A stretch of 64,000 bases of DNA from Rossellomorea aquimaris. GTDB lineage: Bacteria > Bacillota > Bacilli > Bacillales > Bacillaceae_B. The position numbers were made by a program, and so were the translations under genes. Where the stretch lies: positions 186,001 to 250,000 of the forward strand of contig NZ_QNRJ01000003.1 of assembly GCF_003315075.1 (NCBI RefSeq), written 5' to 3'. Below, piece by piece: positions 1 through 9,003 of the stretch. Position 1 is the first letter of the stretch. The number at the start of each line of letters is the position of its first letter. The notes under the pieces were generated by a model, which ran no database searches, was not told the origin of the DNA, and was given only the letters and a program-made list of their open reading frames with translations.

Positions 1-3000
1 TTATTAATTTCGTACTCAAGAATAAGTTTGCCGTATGGTTAATGACCATCATCGTCATTATTGCAGGCTTATATTCAGGATTTAATATGAAACTCGAAAC
101 CTTACCAAACATTAATACCCCGATCGTAAGTGTTACGACGGTGTATCCGGGAGCCACTCCTGAAGATGTAGCCGAAAAGGTTTCTGAACCAATCGAAAAA
201 CGTTTGAAGAATTTAAATGGGGTAAATGTTGTCAGCTCCACGTCTTATCAAAATGCTTCAGCCGTTCAGATAGAATACAAGTTTTCGAAAGATATGGACG
301 AAGCAAAGACTGAAGTGGAAGATGCTCTTTCGGATCTCTCTTTTCCAGAAGGGGTGAATGAGCCGGAAGTATCAAGATTAAGCTTTAACGCTTTCCCGAT
401 CATCGCACTCAGTGTAGCAAATGAGGACCAATCTCTTGCTCAACTGACTTCGACTGTAGAAGAAACAATCGTACCACAGTTAGAAGGAGTGGACGGGGTA
501 GCATCTGTTCAAGTTTCAGGTCAACAAGTTCAAGAAGCACAAGTCGTTTTTGATCAGGAAAAGCTTGCTCAATACGGCTTAACCGAAGAAACGGTCCAGA
601 ATATGATCAAAGGTTCTGATGTGACAGCACCATTGGGACTTTACACGTTTAAAGACAGTCAAAAATCTGTGATGGTTGATGGAAATATTACAACGATCGA
701 AGATTTGAAAGAGATGAAGATTCCTGTGATGCCTTCAGCCGGGAATACGGAAGCGCCGCAAGGTCAAAAGCCTGGTGGTCAAGCTGCTCAAGGTCAACCT
801 GTAGAAACGCCTCAAGCTCAGGAAGCACCTGCGGGGATGAAGATCCCCACCGTACAACTATCAGACATTGCTGATATCGAGCTGAAAGGGAAAGCCGAAT
901 CGATTTCAAGAACCAATGGGAAGGAATCCATCGGACTTCAAGTCGTGAAAACAGCAGATGCCAACACGGTAGACGTAGTAAACGCGGTAAAAGAAGAAGT
1001 GAAAGTTTTTGAAAAAGACCTGGATGGGGTAGAAATCATCTCTACCTTCGACCAAGGGGAACCGATTGAAGAATCAGTCAGCACCATGCTGAACAAAGCA
1101 TTATTCGGGGCCATATTTGCGGTCATCATCATTCTGCTATTCTTACGGGATATTAAATCGACGCTTATCTCCGTCGTATCGATTCCCCTATCGCTGTTAA
1201 TCGCGATTTTACTTTTAAAACAGATGGATATCACGTTAAATATCATGACTCTTGGGGCCATGACTGTAGCCATTGGACGGGTCATTGATGACTCCATCGT
1301 AGTAGTGGAGAACATTTACCGACGGATGTCCCTTAAAGGTGAGATGTTGAAAGGAAAAGAATTGATCCGGGAAGCAACGAAGGAAATGTTCGTTCCGATC
1401 GCGTCTTCCACGATTGTAACGATCGCTGTGTTCCTTCCATTAGGATTGGTTCAAGGAATGATCGGGGAATTATTCCTTCCATTCGCATTGACCATCGTGT
1501 TTGCCCTATTGGCTTCACTTCTTGTGGCAGTAACGATTGTGCCGATGCTTGCCCACTCGATGTTTAAAAAGGGTGTCGGGAAGAAGCATGTTGAAAAGCA
1601 AAGCCGTTTAGCGATTTGGTACAAAGGCGTATTGAACTGGACGCTGAACCATAAAATCATTACGTCACTCCTGGCTGTCGCGATGCTTGTTGGAAGCTTG
1701 TTCCTGGTTCCGCTCATCGGTGTGAGCTTCCTGCCATCAGATGAAGAGAAGATGATCATGGCCACGTATAAACCGGAACCTGGTCAAACAGAAGAAGATG
1801 TAAATACAATCGCGCAAGATGCAGAAGATTACTTCCAAGGACGTAGTGGGGCTGAAACGATTCAGTACTCGGTTGGCGGAGAGAACCCGATGAGTCCGGG
1901 AAGCTCAAACAATGCAATATTCTATGTTCAATACAGTGATGATACAGAGAATTTCTCTGAAGAAAAAGAACAAGTCATTAAAGACCTGCAAGAAACAACA
2001 GATAAAGGGGAATGGGCTTCACAAGACTTCTCCGCAAGTGCCGGCAGCAATGAAATTGTCGTGTACGTGTACGGAGAAACCCTGAAGGAAATCGAACCTG
2101 TCGTAAACGATATTCAAGCTATGATGGAAGATAAAAAAGATTTCAAAAAAGTGGGATCAAGTATCTCTGAATCGTACGATGAGTATTCGTTCATCGCAGA
2201 TCAGGAAAAACTGAGTGAATTTGGCCTGACAGCGGGTCAAATCGCCATGGAGCTTGGTCAGACACGTCAGCGTCCAGTCCTCACCACCATCGAAAAGGAT
2301 GGAGAAGAGGTAAATGTCTATTTAGACGTTGAGAAAGAAGACTACGAAAGCATCAACGACTTGACGGATAAAACGATCCAATCACCACTGGGCATTGAAG
2401 TTCCGATTAAAGACGTCGTTGAAGTGCAGGAAGGTAAAACATCCGATACCGTTTCAAGAAGGGACGGAAAAGTATTTGCTCAAGTGAGCGGAGAATTAAA
2501 ATCGGATGATGTATCAAAAGCTTCGCAAGACATTCAAAAAGAAATCGAAGAGCTTGATTTGCCAGCGGGTATTAACGTAGACATGGGTGGAGTAACAGAA
2601 GACATCCAGGAATCCTTCACACAGTTAGGATTAGCGATGCTCGCAGCCATTGCCATTGTGTACTTGATCCTCGTGATCACATTCGGCGGAGGGCTTGCAC
2701 CGTTTGCGATTCTGTTCTCGCTGCCATTTACGATCATCGGGGCATTGGTTGGACTATTGATGGCAGGAGAAACAATCAGTATTTCCTCCATGATCGGTGC
2801 CCTCATGCTGATTGGTATCGTTGTAACCAACGCCATCGTTCTTATCGACCGGGTGATTCATAAGGAAAACGAGGGTCTATCCACACGGGAAGCATTACTG
2901 GAAGCCGGTGCCACCCGACTTCGTCCGATCCTTATGACAGCCATTGCGACAATAGGGGCACTGTTCCCGTTGGCATTGGGTCTTGAAGGAAGCGGATTGA

Positions 3001-3146
3001 TCTCGAAAGGACTAGGTGTGACCGTAATTGGCGGTCTGACAAGTTCGACACTATTAACACTTGTCGTTGTGCCGATCGTGTATGAAATCCTGATGAAAAT
3101 GAAAGGAAAGATTGGTCGACGTAAACGTAAGGCAGTAAAAGAGTAG
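1..3146 (+). CDS. swrC: RND-family efflux transporter, SwrC/AcrB type (5' end cut by window)
   Basis: Proton-driven inner-membrane exporter of the HAE-1/RND superfamily. The Bacillus member SwrC exports surfactin-like lipopeptides and other amphiphiles. The reading frame is open from base 3, so only a handful of N-terminal residues are missing. About 1047 residues are visible, against roughly 1065 in the family. The protein has the duplicated RND layout: a large extracytoplasmic loop after TM1 (YPGATPEDVAEKVSEPIE), a TM block with the GAMTVAIGRVIDDSIVVVEN segment, a second loop, and a second TM block ending in a Lys/Arg-rich tail. A Gln/Pro/Ala-rich insert lies near residues 240-270 of the visible protein. 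The family assignment is secure; the substrate is inferred. Confidence 0.93.
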   Translation, partial: INFVLKNKFAVWLMTIIVIIAGLYSGFNMKLETLPNINTPIVSVTTVYPGATPEDVAEKVSEPIEKRLKNLNGVNVVSSTSYQNASAVQIEYKFSKDMDEAKTEVEDALSDLSFPEGVNEPEVSRLSFNAFPIIALSVANEDQSLAQLTSTVEETIVPQLEGVDGVASVQVSGQQVQEAQVVFDQEKLAQYGLTEETVQNMIKGSDVTAPLGLYTFKDSQKSVMVDGNITTIEDLKEMKIPVMPSAGNTEAPQGQKPGGQAAQGQPVETPQAQEAPAGMKIPTVQLSDIADIELKGKAESISRTNGKESIGLQVVKTADANTVDVVNAVKEEVKVFEKDLDGVEIISTFDQGEPIEESVSTMLNKALFGAIFAVIIILLFLRDIKSTLISVVSIPLSLLIAILLLKQMDITLNIMTLGAMTVAIGRVIDDSIVVVENIYRRMSLKGEMLKGKELIREATKEMFVPIASSTIVTIAVFLPLGLVQGMIGELFLPFALTIVFALLASLLVAVTIVPMLAHSMFKKGVGKKHVEKQSRLAIWYKGVLNWTLNHKIITSLLAVAMLVGSLFLVPLIGVSFLPSDEEKMIMATYKPEPGQTEEDVNTIAQDAEDYFQGRSGAETIQYSVGGENPMSPGSSNNAIFYVQYSDDTENFSEEKEQVIKDLQETTDKGEWASQDFSASAGSNEIVVYVYGETLKEIEPVVNDIQAMMEDKKDFKKVGSSISESYDEYSFIADQEKLSEFGLTAGQIAMELGQTRQRPVLTTIEKDGEEVNVYLDVEKEDYESINDLTDKTIQSPLGIEVPIKDVVEVQEGKTSDTVSRRDGKVFAQVSGELKSDDVSKASQDIQKEIEELDLPAGINVDMGGVTEDIQESFTQLGLAMLAAIAIVYLILVITFGGGLAPFAILFSLPFTIIGALVGLLMAGETISISSMIGALMLIGIVVTNAIVLIDRVIHKENEGLSTREALLEAGATRLRPILMTAIATIGALFPLALGLEGSGLISKGLGVTVIGGLTSSTLLTLVVVPIVYEILMKMKGKIGRRKRKAVKE

Positions 3147-3153
3147 GTTGAGG

Positions 3154-3186
3154 AAAGCAGTCCTGTTGCGGGGCTGCTTTTTTTAC
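3154..3186 (+). terminator. Rho-independent terminator after swrC
   Basis: The stem AAAGCAGTCC / GGGGCTGCTTT, with a short TGTTGC loop, is followed by a run of T. It lies eight bases after the swrC stop and insulates it from the sugar operon regulator. Confidence 0.85.
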
Positions 3187-3215
3187 CTTGTATATAAATT
3201 TTCTGAAAAATAGTA

Positions 3216-3266
3216 TTGATTCCATCAAAAGTCTGGACTATAATAACATTAACGAAAGCGCTTTCG
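3216..3266 (+). promoter_or_regulatory. SigA-type promoter with overlapping LacI-family operator
   Basis: A -35 box TTGATT (3216-3221), a 17-bp spacer and a perfect -10 TATAAT (3239-3244) precede the regulator. A perfect 14-bp palindrome, CGAAAGCGCTTTCG (3253-3266), starts nine bases after the -10, so a bound repressor would block initiation. The palindrome is typical of LacI/GalR operators and resembles a CcpA cre site, so autoregulation, catabolite repression or both are plausible. Confidence 0.82.
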
Positions 3267-3283
3267 ATGAAGAGGAGATAACA

Positions 3284-4309
3284 ATGGTTACAATCTATGA
3301 CTTAGCAAAAAGGACTGGTTTTTCCAGTACGACAGTTTCTAAAGCTCTTAACAATTACACAGATGTGAGTCAGAAAACGAAACAAAAAATCCTCGATGCA
3401 GCAGCTGAAATGGGGTATTTACCAAATGCCCACGCCCAGTCTTTATCGACAAAAAAATCCTGGACGATCGGTGTAATGTTCGCTGAGGATAACGAGGTCG
3501 GGATGAAGCATCCTTTCTTTAGCGCACTCATTGAAAGTTTTCGAAAGCATGTAGAACGGGAAGGCTATGATTTAATCTTTGCTTCTCGCAATCTGCGAAA
3601 TCGGGATACTAGTTATTTGGAACATTTTATGTACCGTGCGGTGGATGGGATCGTCGTGATATGTTCAGATCCTAACGACCCGCAGGTGCAAGACATGATT
3701 AATAATCATGTGCCGATTGTCGTGATTGATATGAGCAACCAGAACTGCAGCGTTGTCTATTCCGATAATATTGAGGGAGGAAGGCTGGCCGTGAATTATC
3801 TTCATTCATTAGGCCATACAAGAATCGCTCATATATCAGGAGATCCAAACATAGATGCAGGAGCACAAAGGATTAAAGGGTTTTCTAAGGCCATGAATGA
3901 TTTAAACCTTCCGATTCATCAAGAATACCTAGTGAACGGTGGATTGTTTTCCATTGAAGAGGGTAGAGCAGCAATGGAATCTCTTCTCTCACTTGACGAA
4001 TGGCCGACTGCTGTCTTTGTAGCAGGTGACCATATGGCCATTGGAGCAATGGAAGCCATTAAAGAAAAGGGATTAAAAATACCGGAAGATATATCCGTCA
4101 TAGGGTATGATGACATTGAAATGTCGGCGTATGTTACACCGAAACTTACCACAGTCAGACAAGACACGGATATAATCGGTGCTCGTGCAGGACAACTACT
4201 AATTAAACAGATCATTCAAAAAAAGAAACTTATTACAACGGAAATCATTCCAGTAGAACTAATCATTAGAGAATCATGTACATCACCAAAAAAAGAAAAA
4301 AAGAATTAA
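3284..4309 (+). CDS. LacI/GalR-family transcriptional regulator of the beta-glucoside operon
   Basis: A 341-residue repressor. The start is the ATG eight bases after GAGGAG; an upstream in-frame extension would run across the promoter and operator, so it is rejected. The N-terminal HTH and hinge read IYDLAKRTGFSSTTVSKALN. Then comes a periplasmic-binding-protein-like sensor domain with the usual GxDDIEMSAYVTPKLTTVRQ segment near the C-terminus. Matching palindromes sit at its own promoter and in front of the next gene, so it very likely controls itself and the downstream ABC/glycosidase operon. The inducer is inferred to be a beta-glucoside or a product of its breakdown. Confidence 0.92.
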   Translation: MVTIYDLAKRTGFSSTTVSKALNNYTDVSQKTKQKILDAAAEMGYLPNAHAQSLSTKKSWTIGVMFAEDNEVGMKHPFFSALIESFRKHVEREGYDLIFASRNLRNRDTSYLEHFMYRAVDGIVVICSDPNDPQVQDMINNHVPIVVIDMSNQNCSVVYSDNIEGGRLAVNYLHSLGHTRIAHISGDPNIDAGAQRIKGFSKAMNDLNLPIHQEYLVNGGLFSIEEGRAAMESLLSLDEWPTAVFVAGDHMAIGAMEAIKEKGLKIPEDISVIGYDDIEMSAYVTPKLTTVRQDTDIIGARAGQLLIKQIIQKKKLITTEIIPVELIIRESCTSPKKEKKN

Positions 4310-4328
4310 TTTTTATTTTTTAGTAATT

Positions 4329-4344
4329 CCGAAACCGGTTTCGG
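4329..4344 (+). promoter_or_regulatory. LacI-family operator, distal site upstream of the binding-protein gene
   Basis: A perfect 16-bp palindrome, CCGAAACCGGTTTCGG, shares the CGAAA half-site with the operator at 3253. It is followed by ATTTTTA, so as RNA the same sequence could also act as a weak terminator for the regulator gene. Confidence 0.8.
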
Positions 4345-4363
4345 GATTTTTAAAAGAAGCAAA

Positions 4364-4379
4364 TCGAAACCGCTTTCGA
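4364..4379 (+). promoter_or_regulatory. LacI-family operator, proximal site
   Basis: The near-perfect palindrome TCGAAACCGCTTTCGA lies 35 bp centre-to-centre from the site at 4329 and 34 bases before the binding-protein ATG. The spacing suggests cooperative binding on one face of the helix. No convincing -35/-10 pair could be read between the sites. Confidence 0.8.
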
Positions 4380-4412
4380 AACAATATTGAAAAAGAACAA
4401 AGGGGGATAATA

Positions 4413-5726
4413 ATGAAGAAATTTTTAGGGATATTTATGACGCTTGTACTGCTGGCAGGGGTGTTGTCAGCTTGCTCCGGAGATTCCAAGTCATCGGGCA
4501 GTTCAAAAGATAAAGATGTAGATTTAAAGGTTTGGTCATTCACGGATGAGTTAAAGAAACCGATTACGAAGTTTGAAGAGAAAAATGGTGTGAAAGTGGA
4601 ATTGACGATTGTCCCGATCGCTGATTACCCGACGAAATTAAAGCCTGTATTAGAAAGTGGAGTAGGGGCACCTGATGTATTCACTGGTGAAATCGCGTTC
4701 CTAAAGCAATGGGTGGACGCAGGTTACTGGGAAAACTTATCGGAAAAACCATACAATGTAGATGAAATCAAAGATAAATACGTACCTTACGTATTCGACT
4801 TAGGCAAAGATAAAGATGGAAATGTAAGGGCTTTATCATGGCAGACAACTCCTGGCGGGATCTTCTATAGAAGAAGCATCGCGAAAGAAGTACTTGGTAC
4901 AGATGATCCAACCGAGGTAGGAAACATGATGAACTCAATGGACAATGTATTCAAAGTGGCTGAAAAGATGAAGGAAAAAGGCTACAGCATGTTCCCGGAT
5001 GAGGGCTCTATCCGCTGGTTCTCTCAAGGAGATAATCCACAGCCTTGGGTGAACAACAAGAATGAGCTTCAGTTGACTGATGAAAAGATCGAATACATGG
5101 AATCTGCCAAAAAACTTCGTGAGAACAACTATACAGCACTTGCAGCTGAGTGGTCTCCTTCATGGTTCGAAGCGATGGATAAGCCGATTAAAATGAAAGA
5201 AAACGGAAAAGAGAAAGAAACACAAGTATTCTCCTATGTTCTTCCTACTTGGGGACTTCACAGCGTCCTGAAAACGAATGTAAAAGAAACTGCCGGTGAC
5301 TGGGCCGTGACAAGTGGACCAAGCCCATACTTCTGGGGTGGAACATGGTTAGGTGTCTACGAAAAGTCAGAGAACAAAGAACTTGCTTATGACTTTGTGA
5401 AAATGATGACTCAGGAAGACGAGTTCCTGACCGATTGGGCAAAAGAAACGGGAGATGTTTTATCTTATCTGCCTGTAACAAACAAAATTAAGGATGACTT
5501 CAGCGAAGAATTCCTTGGCGGTCAAAACAACTATCAATTCTTCCTTGAGCAGGCGAAAGAAATCGAGCCTGGTATCGTAACGAAATACGATCAACAGATT
5601 GATACATTCTACGGAAATGCCGTTCAACAGTATGTGGACGGAAAGAAATCCAAAGATGATGCCATCAAAGAGTTCTATAAAAAAGTACAAAACGCATATC
5701 CGGACATAAAAGTACCAAAAAATTAA
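4413..5726 (+). CDS. Extracellular sugar-binding lipoprotein of a CUT1 ABC transporter
   Basis: A 437-residue solute-binding protein. The lipoprotein signal peptide (MKKFLGIFMTLVLLAGVLSAC) has a lipobox ending at Cys21, followed by a Ser/Gly/Lys linker. The mature part has the family-1 extracellular sugar-binding layout (KVWSFTDELKKPITKFEEKNG near the N-terminus). It starts 11 bases after AAAGGGGG. It precedes two permease genes and two glycosidases, so it probably delivers a beta-linked glucose oligomer. No ATPase gene is in the operon, so a shared MsmX-type ATPase elsewhere is expected. The exact sugar cannot be read from sequence. Confidence 0.92.
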   Translation: MKKFLGIFMTLVLLAGVLSACSGDSKSSGSSKDKDVDLKVWSFTDELKKPITKFEEKNGVKVELTIVPIADYPTKLKPVLESGVGAPDVFTGEIAFLKQWVDAGYWENLSEKPYNVDEIKDKYVPYVFDLGKDKDGNVRALSWQTTPGGIFYRRSIAKEVLGTDDPTEVGNMMNSMDNVFKVAEKMKEKGYSMFPDEGSIRWFSQGDNPQPWVNNKNELQLTDEKIEYMESAKKLRENNYTALAAEWSPSWFEAMDKPIKMKENGKEKETQVFSYVLPTWGLHSVLKTNVKETAGDWAVTSGPSPYFWGGTWLGVYEKSENKELAYDFVKMMTQEDEFLTDWAKETGDVLSYLPVTNKIKDDFSEEFLGGQNNYQFFLEQAKEIEPGIVTKYDQQIDTFYGNAVQQYVDGKKSKDDAIKEFYKKVQNAYPDIKVPKN

Positions 5727-5799
5727 CAAGAAAAAAATTCAGGGCAGGTGGCATGGAACCGTGCCACCTGTCAAATCTATCAACTAGGGGGGCTGGGGA

Positions 5800-6699
5800 A
5801 TGAAGAAAGTAGATCGATTTGGTTATCTGTTTATCGCCCCGTTTTGGATCATCTTTTTAATATTTAGCATTTATCCTGTTGCTCTTACATTCTACTACAG
5901 CTTTACAAACTATTCAGGAAGCGGGACAGCGGAAGTCATCGGTCTTGCCAACTATACCCGTTTACTCACGGACAGTTATTTTGTGGAAGCATTTTTTAAC
6001 ACGTGGAAAATATGGGGAATCAATTTTGTCCTGCAAATCGGGCTTGCCCTTGTACTCGCATTAATCTTCTCTGATATGAGAATGAAGTTGAGAGGTTTGG
6101 CATTTTTCAGATCGATCTTTTATTTACCTAATTTAATCACGATTAGTTCGGTCGCTCTGCTGTTTGGTATTTTACTGGACTGGCAGCATGGATCATTAAA
6201 TATGATTCTATTAAATATAGGTCTTATATCAGAACCGATTAATTGGCTGAACGAGCCTGCGACTGCACAGTTGTCTGTATCCCTGATCCTTACCTGGATG
6301 TGGTTCGGTCATTCGTTCATTGTCGTCATGGCGGGGGTATCCGGAATATCGAAGGACTACTATGAGGCTGCACTGATTGACGGAGCAAACAGGTGGCAGA
6401 CCTTTACGAAAATCACCATTCCTTTATTAAAACCGATTTTACTCTATATCATGATCACGTCCCTGATCGGCGGCCTTCAGTTGTTTGATCTGCCGATGCT
6501 TCTGACAGACGGAATTGGTTCTCCGGATGGATCACTGAATACCATGGTGTTGTATCTGTACAATCAGGCATTCAAGTTTAATAACTATGGATATGCATCA
6601 GCTGTGGCATATGGATTGTTCGTCATTACCTTGATCTTCTCGGCGATTGTCTTCAAAGGGATGTATGGAAATGAGCGCAAACAAGCAAGGAAGGTGTAA
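5800..6699 (+). CDS. CUT1 sugar ABC transporter permease (MalF/UgpA type)
   Basis: A 299-residue membrane protein with six predicted TM segments. The EAA loop that contacts the ATPase is visible as YYEAALIDGANRWQTFTKI. The Shine-Dalgarno is the G-rich GGGGGGCTGGGG just before the ATG. It is separated by 73 bases from the binding-protein stop and by three from the next permease, so the two permeases are probably co-translated and form a heterodimeric channel. Confidence 0.92.
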   Translation: MKKVDRFGYLFIAPFWIIFLIFSIYPVALTFYYSFTNYSGSGTAEVIGLANYTRLLTDSYFVEAFFNTWKIWGINFVLQIGLALVLALIFSDMRMKLRGLAFFRSIFYLPNLITISSVALLFGILLDWQHGSLNMILLNIGLISEPINWLNEPATAQLSVSLILTWMWFGHSFIVVMAGVSGISKDYYEAALIDGANRWQTFTKITIPLLKPILLYIMITSLIGGLQLFDLPMLLTDGIGSPDGSLNTMVLYLYNQAFKFNNYGYASAVAYGLFVITLIFSAIVFKGMYGNERKQARKV

Positions 6700-6702
6700 A
6701 GC

Positions 6703-7620
6703 ATGTTGGGAAAAACAGCCGTTGAAAAAAATGTATCGACTCAAAAGGTAGAAAAACAAAAGCCAGAACTTTTACCGCATGAGTCCAAACTAAAGACCAG
6801 AATTACCATTGTGAAAAGCCTCATCTATATCCTTCTTGTATTGATGGCAATCGTTTGTTTCATCCCATTCCTTATGATGCTTGTAAATGCCACAAGATCA
6901 AATGAAGCGATCCTTTCTGGATTCACGTTGATCCCAGGCAGTTCTATCGTCGAAAACTATACCACGATGATGGAATACGTAAACATTTGGTCTGGGTTCA
7001 AGAATAGTCTGATCATCTCTGTCCTTACGACTTTATTATCAGGATATTTCTCAGCATTGACTGCCTATGGATTTGCATTTTATACATTCAGGGGAAAGAA
7101 TTTCTTGTTCGTATTCATGCTTGTGATGATGATGGTTCCCGGACAATTGGGGCTTATCGGATTTTATGAATTGAGTAAGAACCTGGGGATACTGGATTCC
7201 TTCATTCCACTGATCGTTCCAGCCATAGCAAGTCCGTTTGTCGTCTTCTTCTTAAGACAATACATCCAGACGACACTTCATCCAAGTTTAATTGAAGCAG
7301 CCCGCATCGATGGGGCGAGTGAGTTCAAGATTTTCCATACGGTTGCGATTCCGATCATGATGCCGGCCGTTGCAACGATGTCAATTTTTACATTCATTGG
7401 ATCTTGGAATAACTACATTATGCCTTTGGTCATCTTGTTCTCACCTGAAAAATACACCTTACCAGTGCTAATGGGATTCTTGAAAGGATCTCAAGTGGCA
7501 CAAAATTTAGGATCAATGTATTTAGGTATCGCGATTTCAGTCGTTCCTATCATGATTGCGTTCCTATTCCTATCTAAATATATCGTCAACAGTATTTCAG
7601 CAGGATCAATCAAAGAATAG
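6703..7620 (+). CDS. CUT1 sugar ABC transporter permease (MalG/UgpE type)
   Basis: A 305-residue second permease. It has a charged cytoplasmic N-terminus of about 45 residues and six TM segments. The EAA motif reads LIEAARIDGASEFKIFHTV, followed by IPIMMPAVATMSIFTFIGSWN, as is typical of MalG-type subunits. It lies three bases after the first permease and 15 before the GH1 gene. Confidence 0.92.
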   Translation: MLGKTAVEKNVSTQKVEKQKPELLPHESKLKTRITIVKSLIYILLVLMAIVCFIPFLMMLVNATRSNEAILSGFTLIPGSSIVENYTTMMEYVNIWSGFKNSLIISVLTTLLSGYFSALTAYGFAFYTFRGKNFLFVFMLVMMMVPGQLGLIGFYELSKNLGILDSFIPLIVPAIASPFVVFFLRQYIQTTLHPSLIEAARIDGASEFKIFHTVAIPIMMPAVATMSIFTFIGSWNNYIMPLVILFSPEKYTLPVLMGFLKGSQVAQNLGSMYLGIAISVVPIMIAFLFLSKYIVNSISAGSIKE

Positions 7621-7635
7621 AGGAGAGAATGACCT

Positions 7636-9003
7636 ATGAAATTTGATCAAACATTTACCTTTGGAACCGCCACATCATCGTATCAAATCGAAGGTGCACA
7701 TCAGGAAGGGGGCAGAACTCCGTCCATTTGGGATATGTTCTGTGACATTCCGGGAAGAGTGTATAAGCAGCATAACGGGGATATCGCCTGTGACCACTAT
7801 CACCGATTTGAAGAAGACATCCAGCATATCAAACGCCTTGGAGTGGATACGTATCGCTTCTCCATTGCCTGGCCGAGAATTTACCCTGAGAAAGGGAAAT
7901 ATAATCAAGAGGGCATGGACTTTTATAAAACACTTGCAAGAAGACTTCAAGAAGAAGGGATCAAGCCGGCCGTTACGCTATATCATTGGGATCTGCCAAT
8001 GTGGGCTCATGAGGAAGGCGGATGGGTCAATCGTGAATCGGTACAATGGTTCTTGGATTATGCGAGAGCATGCTTTACAGAGCTTGATTCCGTAGTCGAT
8101 TCTTGGATCACCCATAATGAGCCTTGGTGTGCGGGCTTCCTTGGCTACCATCAAGGGGTACATGCTCCGGGGCATACCAATTTGGATGAAGCGGTTAAAG
8201 CTGTCCATCACATGCTGCTTTCTCACGGGAAAGCGGTTGAAATGCTGAAGAAAGAATTCCAATCCCAAACGGATATCGGCATCACGTTGAATCTATCACC
8301 GGTTTATCCCAATTCGGATTCAGTGAACGATGCATTAGCTGCCAACAATGCAGATGGTTATTCGAATCGCTGGTTCCTTGATCCGGTATTCAAGGGCGAA
8401 TATCCAAAAGACATGATGAACCTGTTCTCAAAATATGTTCATACCTATGACTTCATCAAAGAAGGGGATATGGAGCTTATTTCAACGGAATGCGACTTCT
8501 TCGGCATCAACTATTACAGTCGGGGAATCGTCGAGTTCAGTGCGGCCCATGACTTCATGCATAAAGGAGCCTACTCCGATTATGAGAAAACAGGGATGGG
8601 CTGGGATATTGCGCCGAATGAATTCAAGGACCTCATCCGCCGCCTGAGACAAGTTTATACGGATCTGCCAATCTATATCACGGAAAATGGAGCGGCTTTT
8701 GACGATGTATTGGAAAATGGAAGAGTTCATGACCAGGAACGTGTTGACTACTTGAATCTGCATCTTCAAGCGGTTTCTGACCTTAATGAAGAAGGCATGA
8801 ACATTCAAGGATATTATCTATGGTCACTGATGGATAACTTCGAGTGGAGCTTCGGATATGATAAGCGATTCGGCATCCTTTATGTGGATTTCGATACGCA
8901 GGAGCGGATTTGGAAAGACAGCGCCTTCCGTTATGCTGAAATCATCCGGGAGCATAAAGGGAAACATGGCCTTCAAACAAATGCTGAGGAAGTAGCACAA
9001 TGA
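7636..9003 (+). CDS. Glycoside hydrolase family 1 beta-glucosidase
   Basis: A 455-residue cytoplasmic enzyme with no signal peptide and the usual GH1 length. The acid/base motif THNEP puts the catalytic Glu at residue 162. The nucleophile motif ITENG puts the second Glu at residue 350. The substrate-binding segment LWSLMDNFEWSFGYDKRFG is present near the C-terminus. It hydrolyses beta-glucosides taken up by the upstream transporter. The sequence does not exclude a 6-phospho-beta-glucosidase, but pairing with an ABC transporter rather than a PTS favours unphosphorylated substrates. Its stop overlaps the next start (ATGA). Confidence 0.93.
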   Translation: MKFDQTFTFGTATSSYQIEGAHQEGGRTPSIWDMFCDIPGRVYKQHNGDIACDHYHRFEEDIQHIKRLGVDTYRFSIAWPRIYPEKGKYNQEGMDFYKTLARRLQEEGIKPAVTLYHWDLPMWAHEEGGWVNRESVQWFLDYARACFTELDSVVDSWITHNEPWCAGFLGYHQGVHAPGHTNLDEAVKAVHHMLLSHGKAVEMLKKEFQSQTDIGITLNLSPVYPNSDSVNDALAANNADGYSNRWFLDPVFKGEYPKDMMNLFSKYVHTYDFIKEGDMELISTECDFFGINYYSRGIVEFSAAHDFMHKGAYSDYEKTGMGWDIAPNEFKDLIRRLRQVYTDLPIYITENGAAFDDVLENGRVHDQERVDYLNLHLQAVSDLNEEGMNIQGYYLWSLMDNFEWSFGYDKRFGILYVDFDTQERIWKDSAFRYAEIIREHKGKHGLQTNAEEVAQ